Below are positions 37,144 to 45,845 of a stretch of 64,000 bases of DNA, in pieces. The notes beneath the pieces were generated by a model. The model was not told where the DNA came from, searched no databases, and worked only from the letters and a program-made list of their open reading frames with translations. The position numbers and the translations under genes are program-made. The DNA lies in assembly GCA_001898235.1 (NCBI GenBank), contig MKTN01000055.1, forward strand, positions 158,171 to 222,170, given 5' to 3'. Within the stretch, counting starts at the first letter, position 1, and each line of letters opens with the position of its first letter. Origin of the DNA: Gammaproteobacteria bacterium 39-13. Lineage in GTDB: Bacteria > Pseudomonadota > Gammaproteobacteria > Berkiellales > Berkiellaceae.

Positions 37144-37446
37144 TTATCGATGATCTCTCATCATTTCATTATAATAATTGTAATCTGAGAAGGCCTTATC
37201 TGAAGGTCTAGGTGTTCCTGCACGTAATTGATCAACCGGTGTTCCATAACTACGTCCATCATCCATTTCGTCATCTATCTGCTTAAATCGTCTATCAAAG
37301 TTCATCTCGCCATGCTCATGGCTTCTATCTCCTCGCGTAGCGCCTCTACCATGAGATGATCCGGCTCCGCCTGCCGCATAAACTACATAAGGTAATGCTA
37401 ACGATAAAACGACCATTAATTGAATTATCTTTTTGTTCGCTTTCAT
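37144..37446 (-). CDS. Small exported protein of unknown family
   Basis: The 100-residue product has a signal peptide (about 1-24, ending VYA) and a hydrophilic Gly/Arg/Asp-rich mature part of about 76 residues. It has no cysteine and no recognisable domain. ATG 37446 has a GGAGGTT sequence just upstream, a strong ribosome-binding site. It is followed on its strand by the convergent liv terminator. It lies beside the histidine-rich exported protein, transcribed in the same direction with its own upstream region. Confidence 0.6.
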   Translation of the reverse strand: MKANKKIIQLMVVLSLALPYVVYAAGGAGSSHGRGATRGDRSHEHGEMNFDRRFKQIDDEMDDGRSYGTPVDQLRAGTPRPSDKAFSDYNYYNEMMRDHR

Positions 37447-37642
37447 TTAAACCTCCAGTAAATACTGAAATGAGTTTCGACAACAGCTTTCCAATACATA
37501 TTTCTCATTTCAAATTATTCCCTTACCCTTATTATGGCTGGTAACTGAAATAAATTGGTAGTCGATAGCTGTGTTTTTTAGAAAACTCATCATTATAATA
37601 AGCCAAAAATGCTATAAATCTTTGACCTACTAGCAAACAGTC

Positions 37643-37682
37643 AAAAAAAAAGCGTGCTAAAAAGTTTTAAACACGCTTTTTT
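37643..37682 (-). terminator. Terminator of the histidine-rich protein gene
   Basis: AAAAAAGCGTG (37646-37656) pairs with CACGCTTTTTT (37672-37682). On the minus strand the stem is followed by a T-run (A8 at 37643-37650 on plus). It lies 28 bases after the stop of the 37710-38222 gene. Confidence 0.85.
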
Positions 37683-37709
37683 CTGTATTTTTTCAACAAC
37701 TAGTGATGA

Positions 37710-38222
37710 TTAATGATCTCTATTATTTATCATGCTAGCGCGATTGGCATCAAGTGCACCTGGGCCATTATCATCGTTGTAGCTCGTTTTTGTAGCCTTT
37801 GGTTCAGTACTGTTTGATTTTTTAGCGTTTGGATGGTGTTTGCCATAATGCTGGTGCTTGTGATGGTGATGATGCTGTTGCTGATGGCCATAGTGATGAT
37901 GGTGATGGTAGTGATGTCTATGTCCATAATGACCGTGTCCATAGCCACAATGCTCACCATGATACCCTTTATGATGGTGATAATAATGTTTATGATGCGG
38001 CTTACGATGATGTTTTTTGTGATGATGATGATGGCCTGATGCACGAGGTGAACCTTGTCTTGTCGCATGTTGGGCTGCATCAGAAGATTTAGTTTTTTCC
38101 GCAGTTGCAGCAGGTTTTGCCTCAGTGGGACCTTGCTCATCGCGCAGCATATCTACAGCGCCAGCTGCATGTGCATACACTAACCCCAGTCCTATGATTG
38201 CTCCAACGATAGCATTACGCAT
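37710..38222 (-). CDS. Exported histidine-rich protein, probable metal binder
   Basis: The 170-residue protein has a signal peptide (about 1-22, ending AGA). Its middle (about 62-135) holds roughly 35 histidines with Tyr, Gly, Lys and Gln, as in SGHHHHHKKHHRKPHH and YHHHHHYGHQQQHHHHHK. There is a single Cys in GEHCGYGH. Such tracts bind Ni, Zn, Cu or Co in known His-rich proteins. The ends are ordinary, low in histidine. Its start is preceded by AGGAGAAAC. The repetitive His codons leave another minus-strand frame open, which I regard as a by-product. Confidence 0.7.
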   Translation of the reverse strand: MRNAIVGAIIGLGLVYAHAAGAVDMLRDEQGPTEAKPAATAEKTKSSDAAQHATRQGSPRASGHHHHHKKHHRKPHHKHYYHHHKGYHGEHCGYGHGHYGHRHHYHHHHHYGHQQQHHHHHKHQHYGKHHPNAKKSNSTEPKATKTSYNDDNGPGALDANRASMINNRDH

Positions 38223-38481
38223 CAGTTTCTCCTAAGTATTCATCCTAAAAGCAGCAAGGTGTGCCTTTCCTATTTTTAAGCGTAGCACATAATTGAAAAA
38301 TGCTACTTTAGAAAGTCTGCATTATTACTTTTTAGCATAAGCCACACAAAAGTTGTGCTCTTTGCTCACAACTCAATGAGGAAAACGCCTATCCTCTTCT
38401 TAGCAGGCTTAAGCATCCTTTAAAGATCCACTATGAAACAGCTTGTACTATTATTCAAATAAAGTATAGAGGGAGACAGCT

Positions 38482-38952
38482 ATGGCGCTCATTACCCGTT
38501 TTGTAAAATGTTACACATGGGCCACAAAGCTTCTTATGTGTTTAGCGCCACTGGTTGATCTCTTTATCCGTCTTTGGCTTTTTAAGGCATTCTTTTTTTC
38601 AGGTTGGTTAAAAACGAAAAATTGGCAATCAACATTGACCCTATTCGAGCAGGAATACCAAGTTCCTTTGATTTCTCCAAACCTGGCTGCTTATTTTGGA
38701 ACTGCAGCTGAACTGACACTGCCTGTTTTTTTAGTGCTGGGCTTATTTGGGCGATTATCTGCTCTGGCTTTATTCATTTTTAATAGCATCATCTTTGTAT
38801 CATATCCCTTTTTATGGACTGATGACGGTATTCATGGTTTACATCAGCATATTACTTGGGGGTTATTAATGTTGGTGATCATGGCTCATGGGCCAGGAAA
38901 ATTATCTATTGATTATCTGCTTAATAAAAAATGTCCGAAGTATGAATATTAA
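38482..38952 (+). CDS. DoxX-family membrane protein
   Basis: The 156-residue, four-helix protein matches DoxX: PLVDLFIRLWLFKAFFFSGW near 22-41 and a YFGTAAELTLPVFLVLGLFG segment near 70-89. Members take part in quinone-linked redox or oxidative-stress defence, but many have no assigned role. AGGGAG lies nine bases before ATG 38482. A terminator follows. Confidence 0.85.
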   Translation: MALITRFVKCYTWATKLLMCLAPLVDLFIRLWLFKAFFFSGWLKTKNWQSTLTLFEQEYQVPLISPNLAAYFGTAAELTLPVFLVLGLFGRLSALALFIFNSIIFVSYPFLWTDDGIHGLHQHITWGLLMLVIMAHGPGKLSIDYLLNKKCPKYEY

Positions 38953-39065
38953 ATTAATAACGCCTGTTAGCTTTAAACTAAATTAATTTTCGAGAAAGAT
39001 CCCTAAAGATCACTCAAAAGGTATTTTCCATTTGAGCACTCAATAGCAAAAAAATCATCTGCAAA

Positions 39066-39093
39066 AAAATACCAGCATTTACTGGTATTTTTT
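39066..39093 (+). terminator. Terminator downstream of the DoxX gene
   Basis: AAAATACCAG (39066-39075) pairs with CTGGTATTTT (39082-39091) around CATTTA, followed by TT. A/T runs on both sides make it potentially bidirectional, also serving the minus-strand remnant. Confidence 0.8.
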
Positions 39094-39115
39094 CTCTTCT
39101 TAAAAACTCATAGTG

Positions 39116-39612
39116 CTACCAGAAACGACGTTTTTTATGATAGGGAGATTGGACATCAGAAATAAATTTATTTCCATTCGCTTCCTTGGGTACTTCTGAG
39201 CAAGGTTTGTTATCATATGGAGTTAGTTTCCAAGGTATATATCCTGTTGCAATCTGATTTGGCATAGAAACATAATCAGGCACTTTCCAATCTGAAAAGG
39301 CAAAGACCATCTTGCTATATTGAGGAGGAAACCTCGAAGAATCTGCATCTCGATCCAAATGCATCATTTCATTTAAATCGCCCAGCTCAGATTTTGAAAA
39401 ACAGATTTAACGAAATGAAGTGATTGCGGCAAAGAGCTAGCAGGCAGAGGAGTTAAAGGAACCCTGGCACTTGTTATTTTATCGGCAACATCTTGTAGAT
39501 GTGGAAGGCTATTAAAATCTGTTTTACGAAAAAAATTTCTAAGCTGCCATAATTTTTGAATCAGCCTAATTTTTTATATCTCTTCATTGTTTTCCAGATT
39601 TCCAGAAAGCAT
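39116..39612 (-). pseudogene. Frameshifted remnant of an unrecognised gene
   Basis: The last 83 residues (39367-39116) read as a normal hydrophilic protein (e.g. FPPQYSKMVFAFSDWKVP). Upstream in another frame lies a coherent segment (LPHLQDVADKITSARVPLTP). One extra base in the A5 run at 39397-39401 would join them as ...FVKSVF-SKSELGDLNEMMHL. Further upstream, an ATG at 39612 with 12 codons is cut by a TAA in the same frame as the upstream segment. I see no intact start, so this looks like a decayed gene, although the homopolymer shift could be a sequencing error. Confidence 0.45.
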
Positions 39613-39941
39613 TGTGTTTTCACCTAATTTTATTGAGTTAATGGGCAAATATACTTAAGCAGCATTTTCTTGTAAACCTGATTATTATTTTTTCAGGAAA
39701 AACATGCATAAAATTCAATGAATAATCTAATCAAGCAATCATTCAGTTAATATCACCACATTGCGTGAATGATTTTTCATTAAAAATCAGGGCATTTTCA
39801 TTCTTGGTTTGAGCACAGAAAAATGAGACGTTTCTGCAAATATATTATTGCAACAAACATTGTTGTAGGCAGTTATTCAAATTGGTTTGCAAGATCTGTT
39901 ATGCCAGTCTGGCATAACAGATTGATTAAAGAAAAGAGGCG
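39613..39941. other. Intergenic region with a long hairpin
   Basis: This AT-rich stretch follows the E2 gene end (minus strand) and precedes the remnant. It holds the hairpin at 39894-39922 and nothing else I can support. A 62-codon plus-strand frame here runs into the antisense of the E2 gene and is not convincing. Confidence 0.4.
39894..39922 (-). terminator. Perfect 13-bp hairpin after the 2-oxoacid dehydrogenase operon
   Basis: ATCTGTTATGCCA (39894-39906) pairs with TGGCATAACAGAT (39910-39922) with a 3-base loop, 19 bases beyond the E2 stop on the minus strand. No T-tract follows, so it may stabilise mRNA or act with Rho rather than terminate intrinsically. Confidence 0.5.
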
Positions 39942-41036
39942 CTATTTACTTAATGCATTCATGATAGTAGCTAAGAATCGCGTAGCTTCACCGCCTGTGA
40001 CAGCTCGATGATCGAATGTTAAAGATAAAGGTAAAATAGAGCGAATAGCAGGTTCACCGTTAAAGGGTCTTATCTCTTCTCGTAATGATCCCACCCCTAA
40101 AATAGCAACGGTGGGTACCACAATAATCGGATTGGCATAGCGACCAGCAAATTTACCAAAATTAGATAAAACAATCGATGCGCCTTGCAAATTCTGTGGT
40201 GAAATAGTGCGTCCTGCTACTTCTTTCTTTAATCTTTCAATCTCGCTTCGCAGCTCGGTTGCTGTTTTTTCTTGCGCATTATGGATAACTGGGACAAATA
40301 GACCGTCATGACTATCCATCGCCAGGCCTAAATTGACTTCTGAGAGCAATCTTCGGCCCATTGCTTGTCCATCATACCAAGCATTTAATGCTGGCTCTTC
40401 TTGGCAAGCTTTAATAATGGCCAAGATCATTCTGACCGTAAAATCTTTTTCTTTAACCCAATTGGTGATGTCTGCATCATCAAAAATGGTAACAGGAACA
40501 ACTTCAGCATGAGATTGTGCCATCGCCATTGCCATAGTACGACGCACACCACGTAGAGGTTCAATGGGACCTGCTTTACTTAAGGTCTCACTTGCTTTTT
40601 TCACATCTTCAGCCGTAATCGTTCCATCAACACCAGAAGGCGTGACCACGTTTAAATCAACATTTAATTTTTTAGCGAGTGCGCGCACTGCAGGCAATAC
40701 TTTGATCCCTGTGGCACGATTAGAAACAGATACCGCTTTTTCGGTTAAAATCTCTGTACCTACTTTAATTTCACCGGCAACAGTGCCTGAATCTTTTCTT
40801 TCACCTGCATCAATATCAACAAGCGGTGATCCAGTTGGAATAATATCGCCTGCTTTACCATAAAGCTTTGCAATTTTTCCACTATAGGGTGAAGGAACTT
40901 CTACGACGGCTTTAGCCGTTTCTATAGACACCAATGGTTCATCGACTTTAACCATGTCTCCTTCTTTAACATGCCATTCAGTGATCTCGCCATCAGGCAA
41001 TCCTTCCCCTAAATCTGGCAAATGAAATGTTTTCAT
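39942..41036 (-). CDS. 2-oxoacid dehydrogenase E2 (dihydrolipoamide acyltransferase)
   Basis: The 364-residue protein has one lipoyl domain (1-78, lipoyl Lys42 in ETAKA), a peripheral-subunit-binding domain (about 108-145; VLPAVRALAKKL) and the acyltransferase domain. The catalytic His343 lies in FDHRAVTGGEA, where the usual HRxxDG is HRxxTG, a variant I recall in some gammaproteobacterial E2 proteins. It transfers acyl groups to CoA in the E1-E2-E3 complex. It overlaps the E1beta gene by four bases. No E3 gene is in the operon. Confidence 0.9.
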   Translation of the reverse strand: MKTFHLPDLGEGLPDGEITEWHVKEGDMVKVDEPLVSIETAKAVVEVPSPYSGKIAKLYGKAGDIIPTGSPLVDIDAGERKDSGTVAGEIKVGTEILTEKAVSVSNRATGIKVLPAVRALAKKLNVDLNVVTPSGVDGTITAEDVKKASETLSKAGPIEPLRGVRRTMAMAMAQSHAEVVPVTIFDDADITNWVKEKDFTVRMILAIIKACQEEPALNAWYDGQAMGRRLLSEVNLGLAMDSHDGLFVPVIHNAQEKTATELRSEIERLKKEVAGRTISPQNLQGASIVLSNFGKFAGRYANPIIVVPTVAILGVGSLREEIRPFNGEPAIRSILPLSLTFDHRAVTGGEATRFLATIMNALSK

Positions 41037-42013
41037 GCATACTCCAATACCGCGTTAACCGCGCTTAAAATTCGTTGCTCACTGGGGAGATAAAGTTTCT
41101 CTGAACGATAAAGCGGCATCACCGTATCGTATCCGGTCACACGTTTAACAGGTGCCATTAATGAAGTTAACCCTTTCTCTGCCAATTGTGCTGCAATTTC
41201 GGAGCTAACAGAACAAGTCGGATTTGCTTCTTGAATAATGACACAGCGCCCTGTTTTTTCCACAGATTGCAAAATGGTGTCTATATCTAGAGGTTTTATC
41301 GTAGCCACATCGATCACTTCTGCTTGGATCCCTTGATTCTCAAGCTTATTTGCAACCAACAAGGTTTCATGGACCATTGCTCCCCAAGTTACCAAGGTGA
41401 TATCACTACCTTCACGTAAGGTGAAACAAACATCTAAGGGTAAGGCTTCACCATTATCAGGAACTTCTTCTTTTACCATGCGATAAATTCGCTTAGGCTC
41501 CATGAAGATGACAGGATCAGGATCGCGTATAGCCGCTAACAATAACCCATACGCTCGCGCAGGAGAAGAAGCGGCTACCACACGTAGACCTGGAATTTGA
41601 GAAAACAATGCTTCCATACTATCAGAATGATGCTCTGGTGCTCTGATCCCACCTCCTGAAGGCGTACGGATCACCATCGGACAACTTAAGCGTCCTCGAG
41701 TACGATTGCGTAATCTTGAACCATGAGAAAGAATTTGATCTATTCCTGCGCAAATAAAATCCATAAATTGAATTTCAGCCACGGCTTTAATGCCTTGCGC
41801 TGACATACCTACAGCAAGACCTGCAATCATATTTTCAGCTAAAGGCGTATCTTTAACGCGTTCTTTACCAAAGCGCTTTTGCAACCCTTCCGTTGCTCTA
41901 AACACACCACCATTGGCGCCCACATCTTGGCCAAAAACAAATACATCAGGATCATGTTCAAGCTCATAGGCTAAGGCTTGAGTAACCGCTTCGATTAAAG
42001 TAATTGCAGTCAT
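41033..42013 (-). CDS. 2-oxoacid dehydrogenase E1 beta subunit
   Basis: The 326-residue protein opens MTAITLIEAVTQALAYELE and carries FGQDVG, FRATEGLQKRFGKERVKDTPL, EIQFMDFI and RTPSGGGIRAPEHHSDS, all conserved in E1beta of pyruvate/branched-chain dehydrogenases. With E1alpha it forms the thiamine-diphosphate heterotetramer. Four-base overlaps on both sides show translational coupling in the E1alpha-E1beta-E2 operon. Confidence 0.93.
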   Translation of the reverse strand: MTAITLIEAVTQALAYELEHDPDVFVFGQDVGANGGVFRATEGLQKRFGKERVKDTPLAENMIAGLAVGMSAQGIKAVAEIQFMDFICAGIDQILSHGSRLRNRTRGRLSCPMVIRTPSGGGIRAPEHHSDSMEALFSQIPGLRVVAASSPARAYGLLLAAIRDPDPVIFMEPKRIYRMVKEEVPDNGEALPLDVCFTLREGSDITLVTWGAMVHETLLVANKLENQGIQAEVIDVATIKPLDIDTILQSVEKTGRCVIIQEANPTCSVSSEIAAQLAEKGLTSLMAPVKRVTGYDTVMPLYRSEKLYLPSEQRILSAVNAVLEYA

Positions 42014-43092
42014 TGTGCTGCCTCCTCTTTCACAGCCGCGCGCTGCGCTTCCAATGCACTGGGTAAAGTTGCATAAAGATAATCAAATATCGCTTCTGGT
42101 GGCTGAGGCGGAATATTTTGAAAACGCTCAGAGGCTTCATTCACCTCTAACGTTAATTTTTCAATTAACGCATTTTCTCTAGCTTCATCCCAAAACCCAT
42201 TGGCTATCATGTATTTTCTAAGACGCAATAAAGGATCTTTATTTTCGTTTTCTTTTAATTCTTCTTGTGGACGATAGCGACTGGCATCATCAGCCGTTGT
42301 ATGATCCCCCATGCGATAGGTAATTGCTTCAATCACAATTGCCTTGCCACCATGGCGTACTTTTTCTAAGGCTGTTTCTACCGCTTCTTTGACTGCAAAA
42401 ACATCATTACCATCAATTTGCCAACCTTCTAATCCAGCGGCTATTGCCTTTTGTGCCAGTGTTTGTGCTTTAGTTTGTTGTTCTCTAGGCACTGAAATAG
42501 CCCATTGGTTATTGTTGATAACAAAAACTACCGGTAATTCCCAAGCACCAGCGACATTCATCGATTCATAAAAGTCACCGCGTGAAGTACCACCATCCCC
42601 AATTGCAGCGACAACGGCCCTAGGTTGTTTTCGTAATTTAATCGCTTGTGCTGCACCAACAGCATGCAACGTTTGACTTGCAATGGGAACACAAATGGGG
42701 AAATCATGCGGGCAATTTTCAAAATTGCTTCCTCTTTCATCCCCACCCCAATAAAGCCAAATTTCTTCCATTTTGACGCCACGCCAAAACTGCGCACCGT
42801 ATTCTCGGTAATAGGGACAAAGAATGTCTTCTGGCTTCATTGCTGAACCAATACCTACACCAATCGCCTCTTGACCTAAGGTAGAGGGGTAAGTACCTAA
42901 TTTTCCGGTACGCTGTAGCGCTACTGCCTTTTTGTCAAACAATCTTGTCCGCAGCATCATCTGATAAAGTTCAATTACTGTCTTAGCATCTTTAGCAAAG
43001 GCTGGAACAGGCTGCTCTTCTTTACCTTCAATATTTAAATAACGAAAATAGGGAATTTCAAATCGTGCAACAATAGTTGTCTCGTGGCTCAC
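42010..43092 (-). CDS. 2-oxoacid dehydrogenase E1 alpha subunit (branched-chain or pyruvate type)
   Basis: The 360-residue protein has the thiamine-diphosphate motif from GDGGTSRGDFYESMN at 165-179 to NNNQWAIS at 193-200. The C-terminal part (GDHTTADDASRYRP, DPLLRLRKYM, GFWDE, then LYATLPSALEAQ) resembles branched-chain 2-oxoacid dehydrogenase E1alpha more than classical PDH. With a liv importer upstream and leucine-degradation genes on the other side, oxidation of branched-chain 2-oxoacids is the likeliest role. Pyruvate cannot be excluded by eye. GGAGG precedes the start. The first ~35 residues are a family-typical extension. Confidence 0.88.
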   Translation of the reverse strand: MSHETTIVARFEIPYFRYLNIEGKEEQPVPAFAKDAKTVIELYQMMLRTRLFDKKAVALQRTGKLGTYPSTLGQEAIGVGIGSAMKPEDILCPYYREYGAQFWRGVKMEEIWLYWGGDERGSNFENCPHDFPICVPIASQTLHAVGAAQAIKLRKQPRAVVAAIGDGGTSRGDFYESMNVAGAWELPVVFVINNNQWAISVPREQQTKAQTLAQKAIAAGLEGWQIDGNDVFAVKEAVETALEKVRHGGKAIVIEAITYRMGDHTTADDASRYRPQEELKENENKDPLLRLRKYMIANGFWDEARENALIEKLTLEVNEASERFQNIPPQPPEAIFDYLYATLPSALEAQRAAVKEEAAQ

Positions 43093-43275
43093 GCAGCCTC
43101 CTTGTGTTTTCTGTGCGATGCAAAATTAGTTTACACGGCAACAGGCTTTGAATAGCGGGCATTTTAACAGTCATCGACGGGATCCGTAACCTTACTACAG
43201 ATCAAGGAGCAAAATTCTGATAGTTTGAAGGGAAAGGGAACGCCAATTAATTTATTTAGCTTTCAAGGATGAACC
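43093..43275. promoter_or_regulatory. Divergent promoter region between E1alpha and acyl-CoA dehydrogenase genes
   Basis: The 183-base gap must drive both the minus-strand dehydrogenase operon and the plus-strand acyl-CoA dehydrogenase gene, so shared control is plausible. I could not identify a convincing -35/-10 pair or operator. Confidence 0.35.
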
Positions 43276-44412
43276 ATGCTTCTAAGTGAAGAGCAACTTT
43301 TAATTCAACAGACCATACGCACATTAGCCGAGAAAGCTATTCGTCCATTCTCGCAAAAATGGGCTAAAGAAAAAATTTTTCCTAAAGAAGCACTAGAAGC
43401 CCTTGGCCAAGCTGGATTTCTAGGCATGCTGATCCCTGAAGAATGGAACGGAACTAATATTGATCATGTCACATATACTTTAGTGATTGCTGAAATCGCC
43501 AAAGCAGATGGCGCAATTTCCACTATCGCAAGTGTCCATAATAGCGTTGCCACTTTACCCATTTTAAAATTTGGCACCCCAGAACAAAAAGCACAATTCT
43601 TGCGTCCCATGGCGCAAGGTAAAAAACTCGGTGCATTTTGTTTGAGTGAACCGCAAGCAGGCTCTGATGCAGCTAATTTGCAGACTAAAGCAGTACGCGA
43701 AGGTGATGAATATGTGCTCAATGGTGTCAAACAGTTTGTCACTTCTGGTCAACATGCTGATATTGCAATTGTATTTGCAGTAACGGATCCACAGCAAAAA
43801 CAACAAGGTATTACTGCATTTATCGTTCCCACTCAAACTAAAGGCTATCATGTTGCCAAACTTGAACATAAAATGGGTCAACATGCTTCAGAAATTGCTC
43901 AAATTGTATTTGAAGATTGTCGGATCCCGGTTGAATATCAATTAGGCCAATTGGGTGAAGGCTACAAAATTGCCTTAAGCAATTTAGAATGCGGTCGCTT
44001 AGGCATTGCCGCTCAATCGATTGGAATGGCAGAAGAAGCACTACAATTAAGTCTGCAATATGCCAAAGAAAGAAAAACATTTGGTAAATTTTTGTATGAG
44101 CATCAAGCCATTCATTTTAAATTAGCCGATATGGCAACCCAACTAGAAGCGGCTAAACAACTTTTATTACATGCAGCCAAACGCCGAGATCAGTACCTTC
44201 CCAGCTTAAAAGAAGCTTCAATGGCTAAATTATTTGCCAGTGAAGTAGCCGAAAAAATTTGTCGTGAAGCGATGCAAATTTACGGTGGCTACGGCTATTT
44301 GGAAGATTTTCCTTTAGAACGTATTTATAGAGATGTGCGAGTCACTAGCATTTATGAAGGTACAAGCGATATTCAAAGAATTATCATAGGCCGAGAATTA
44401 CTTAAAGAGTGA
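43276..44412 (+). CDS. Acyl-CoA dehydrogenase (short/branched-chain type)
   Basis: The 378-residue flavoprotein has the family signatures FCLSEPQAGSDAA near 124-136, QIYGGYGYLEDFPLERIYRD near 335-354 and the catalytic base Glu361 in YEGTSDIQR. Position of the base near the C-terminus separates it from isovaleryl-CoA dehydrogenase. It probably oxidises isobutyryl- or 2-methylbutyryl-CoA from valine and isoleucine. CAAGGATG precedes ATG 43276. It is divergent from the 2-oxoacid dehydrogenase operon that would make its substrate. Confidence 0.92.
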   Translation: MLLSEEQLLIQQTIRTLAEKAIRPFSQKWAKEKIFPKEALEALGQAGFLGMLIPEEWNGTNIDHVTYTLVIAEIAKADGAISTIASVHNSVATLPILKFGTPEQKAQFLRPMAQGKKLGAFCLSEPQAGSDAANLQTKAVREGDEYVLNGVKQFVTSGQHADIAIVFAVTDPQQKQQGITAFIVPTQTKGYHVAKLEHKMGQHASEIAQIVFEDCRIPVEYQLGQLGEGYKIALSNLECGRLGIAAQSIGMAEEALQLSLQYAKERKTFGKFLYEHQAIHFKLADMATQLEAAKQLLLHAAKRRDQYLPSLKEASMAKLFASEVAEKICREAMQIYGGYGYLEDFPLERIYRDVRVTSIYEGTSDIQRIIIGRELLKE

Positions 44413-44582
44413 ATGCATATATAGGGAATTTCCCTACACCTGAACTTTCGTGTATATATTTCATTTTGAATACGATTTGTATATGTCGCTTTAAAAATAC
44501 TATCTATCATTCATTTATTTATCTCTCATCCATCTTTATTTAGTATTTTAATACTAACTAATTATTTAAGAGAATAAATGAC

Positions 44583-44870
44583 ATGGCAGAATTTCACGAA
44601 AGTAAAATTGATACGATACTTTTTGGTACAGCAGAAAATGATTTCTTCTTAGATGAAACAGAAGAGGCACCACCTGTTAATTTACAGAGTATGATGCCGT
44701 TTCTCTTATTATTTAGCATGGCTCAGTATTCAGCAGAGCATCCTGATACAGAAGAAGATTTATCTAGCAGTGACAATGAAAGTGAAGAAGATAACGTCTA
44801 TTCCAACGATGAAGATAGTGCTTATGGCAGAGAAGATGATCAAGATCTCAGCATAAGATTAGCCCTTTAA
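44583..44870 (+). CDS. Small acidic orphan protein
   Basis: The 95-residue protein has a short hydrophobic patch (MMPFLLLFSMA, about 37-47) between acidic stretches, and the last 40 residues are dominated by Asp, Glu and Ser (e.g. TEEDLSSSDNESEEDN). Its own terminator follows immediately. An AAGAGAA sequence lies about eight bases before ATG 44583. No family is recognised. The acidic tail recalls the 15345-15974 product, but I see no shared sequence beyond composition. Confidence 0.5.
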   Translation: MAEFHESKIDTILFGTAENDFFLDETEEAPPVNLQSMMPFLLLFSMAQYSAEHPDTEEDLSSSDNESEEDNVYSNDEDSAYGREDDQDLSIRLAL

Positions 44871-44874
44871 AAAT

Positions 44875-44912
44875 AACTTTAGGGTTGGCATCAACCCAAC
44901 CCTAAAGTTTTC
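44875..44912 (+). terminator. Terminator of the small acidic protein gene
   Basis: AACTTTAGGGTTGG (44875-44888) pairs perfectly with CCAACCCTAAAGTT (44896-44909) around a 7-base loop, followed by TT. It starts five bases after the stop codon. A-richness on the other side could also stop the convergent dehydrogenase gene. Confidence 0.85.
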
Positions 44913-44981
44913 ATCTTGGCTTGATAGAATGATATTTCTATTCATTGATTACCGTCTTGATACACAAAATATGCAATTTTT

Positions 44982-45746
44982 TCAACTTGCTCCCATTCTC
45001 ACGCCACCATCTAACCGAATCACTTCGCCATTTAACATCTGGTTGTTAATAATATGCCCAACGAGAGTGGCAAATTCTTCTGGCCAAGCAAACCGTTTAG
45101 GGAATACTGTTTGTGTTATTAAAGACGCCCTTACTTCTTCTGTAAATCCTTTTACCATAGGAGTATCGACGAATCCTGGTGCAATCGTCATCACGCGTAT
45201 ACCAAATCTCGCTAATTCACGGGCAGCAGGTAATGTCATTGCAACCACACCACCTTTAGAAGCACTATAAGCAGTTTGGCCAATTTGCCCTTCAAATGCA
45301 GCAATAGAAGCGGTGTTAATAATAATACCTCGCTCACCCTCCTCTTGCGGCTCAGCCTGACTCATTTGATCAGCCGCTAAGCGCATCATATTAAATGTTC
45401 CCACTAAATTGATTTGAATAATTTCTTCAAACCAAGGTAAAGGCACGACGCCATTTTTACTCAGTATACGTTTCGCAGGCGCAACGCCTGCACAATTTAC
45501 CAAAATGGAAAGTGGTCTTACATGGGCTTGCTTTATACGCGCAAAAGCCTCTTCTACACTTTGTGCATTGGATACATCACAATCAATTGCCATGCCATGC
45601 GTTTTATTTGCAACTCGCACTGCAGCATTTTCAGATTTATCCAACACCACAATTTTGGCGCCTTGTTCAGCTAAATAGCAACATACCGCTTCCCCCATGC
45701 CTGAGCCACCGCCTGTGACAACAGCAATGTTATCTTTTATTTTCAT
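44982..45746 (-). CDS. Short-chain dehydrogenase, 3-hydroxy-2-methylbutyryl-CoA dehydrogenase type (HSD10-like)
   Basis: The 254-residue NAD-dependent enzyme has cofactor loop GGGSGMG at 12-18, NCAG near 88, catalytic Ser in NTASIAAFEGQIGQTAYSASK with Tyr and Lys in YSASK, and TIAPGFVDTPM. The FEGQxGQxAYSASKGG block is typical of type II/HSD10 enzymes, which oxidise 2-methyl-3-hydroxybutyryl-CoA in isoleucine breakdown. It is divergent from the leucine operon across 99 bases, fitting that role. Confidence 0.88.
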   Translation of the reverse strand: MKIKDNIAVVTGGGSGMGEAVCCYLAEQGAKIVVLDKSENAAVRVANKTHGMAIDCDVSNAQSVEEAFARIKQAHVRPLSILVNCAGVAPAKRILSKNGVVPLPWFEEIIQINLVGTFNMMRLAADQMSQAEPQEEGERGIIINTASIAAFEGQIGQTAYSASKGGVVAMTLPAARELARFGIRVMTIAPGFVDTPMVKGFTEEVRASLITQTVFPKRFAWPEEFATLVGHIINNQMLNGEVIRLDGGVRMGAS

Positions 45747-45845
45747 TTTTCTTCCTTACTAAAAAATACGAGGGATGTCGTTCCAAACAAGATAGAGTAC
45801 TATGATATTTAATCCTTCTCACGATACCATTTAAGGAAAGCGACT

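Noticed and set aside
37829..38092. Plus-strand Asp/Asn/His-rich frame
   Set aside because: Antisense by-product of the histidine codon tract.
37730..38140. Second minus-strand frame of 136 codons inside the histidine-rich gene
   Set aside because: It is open only because CAC/CAT repeats read as ATC/ACC/ATA codons out of frame; the other frame has a signal peptide and ribosome-binding site.
39823..40011. 62-codon plus-strand frame
   Set aside because: It includes the perfect hairpin and runs into the E2 coding region antisense; no homology or start signal.
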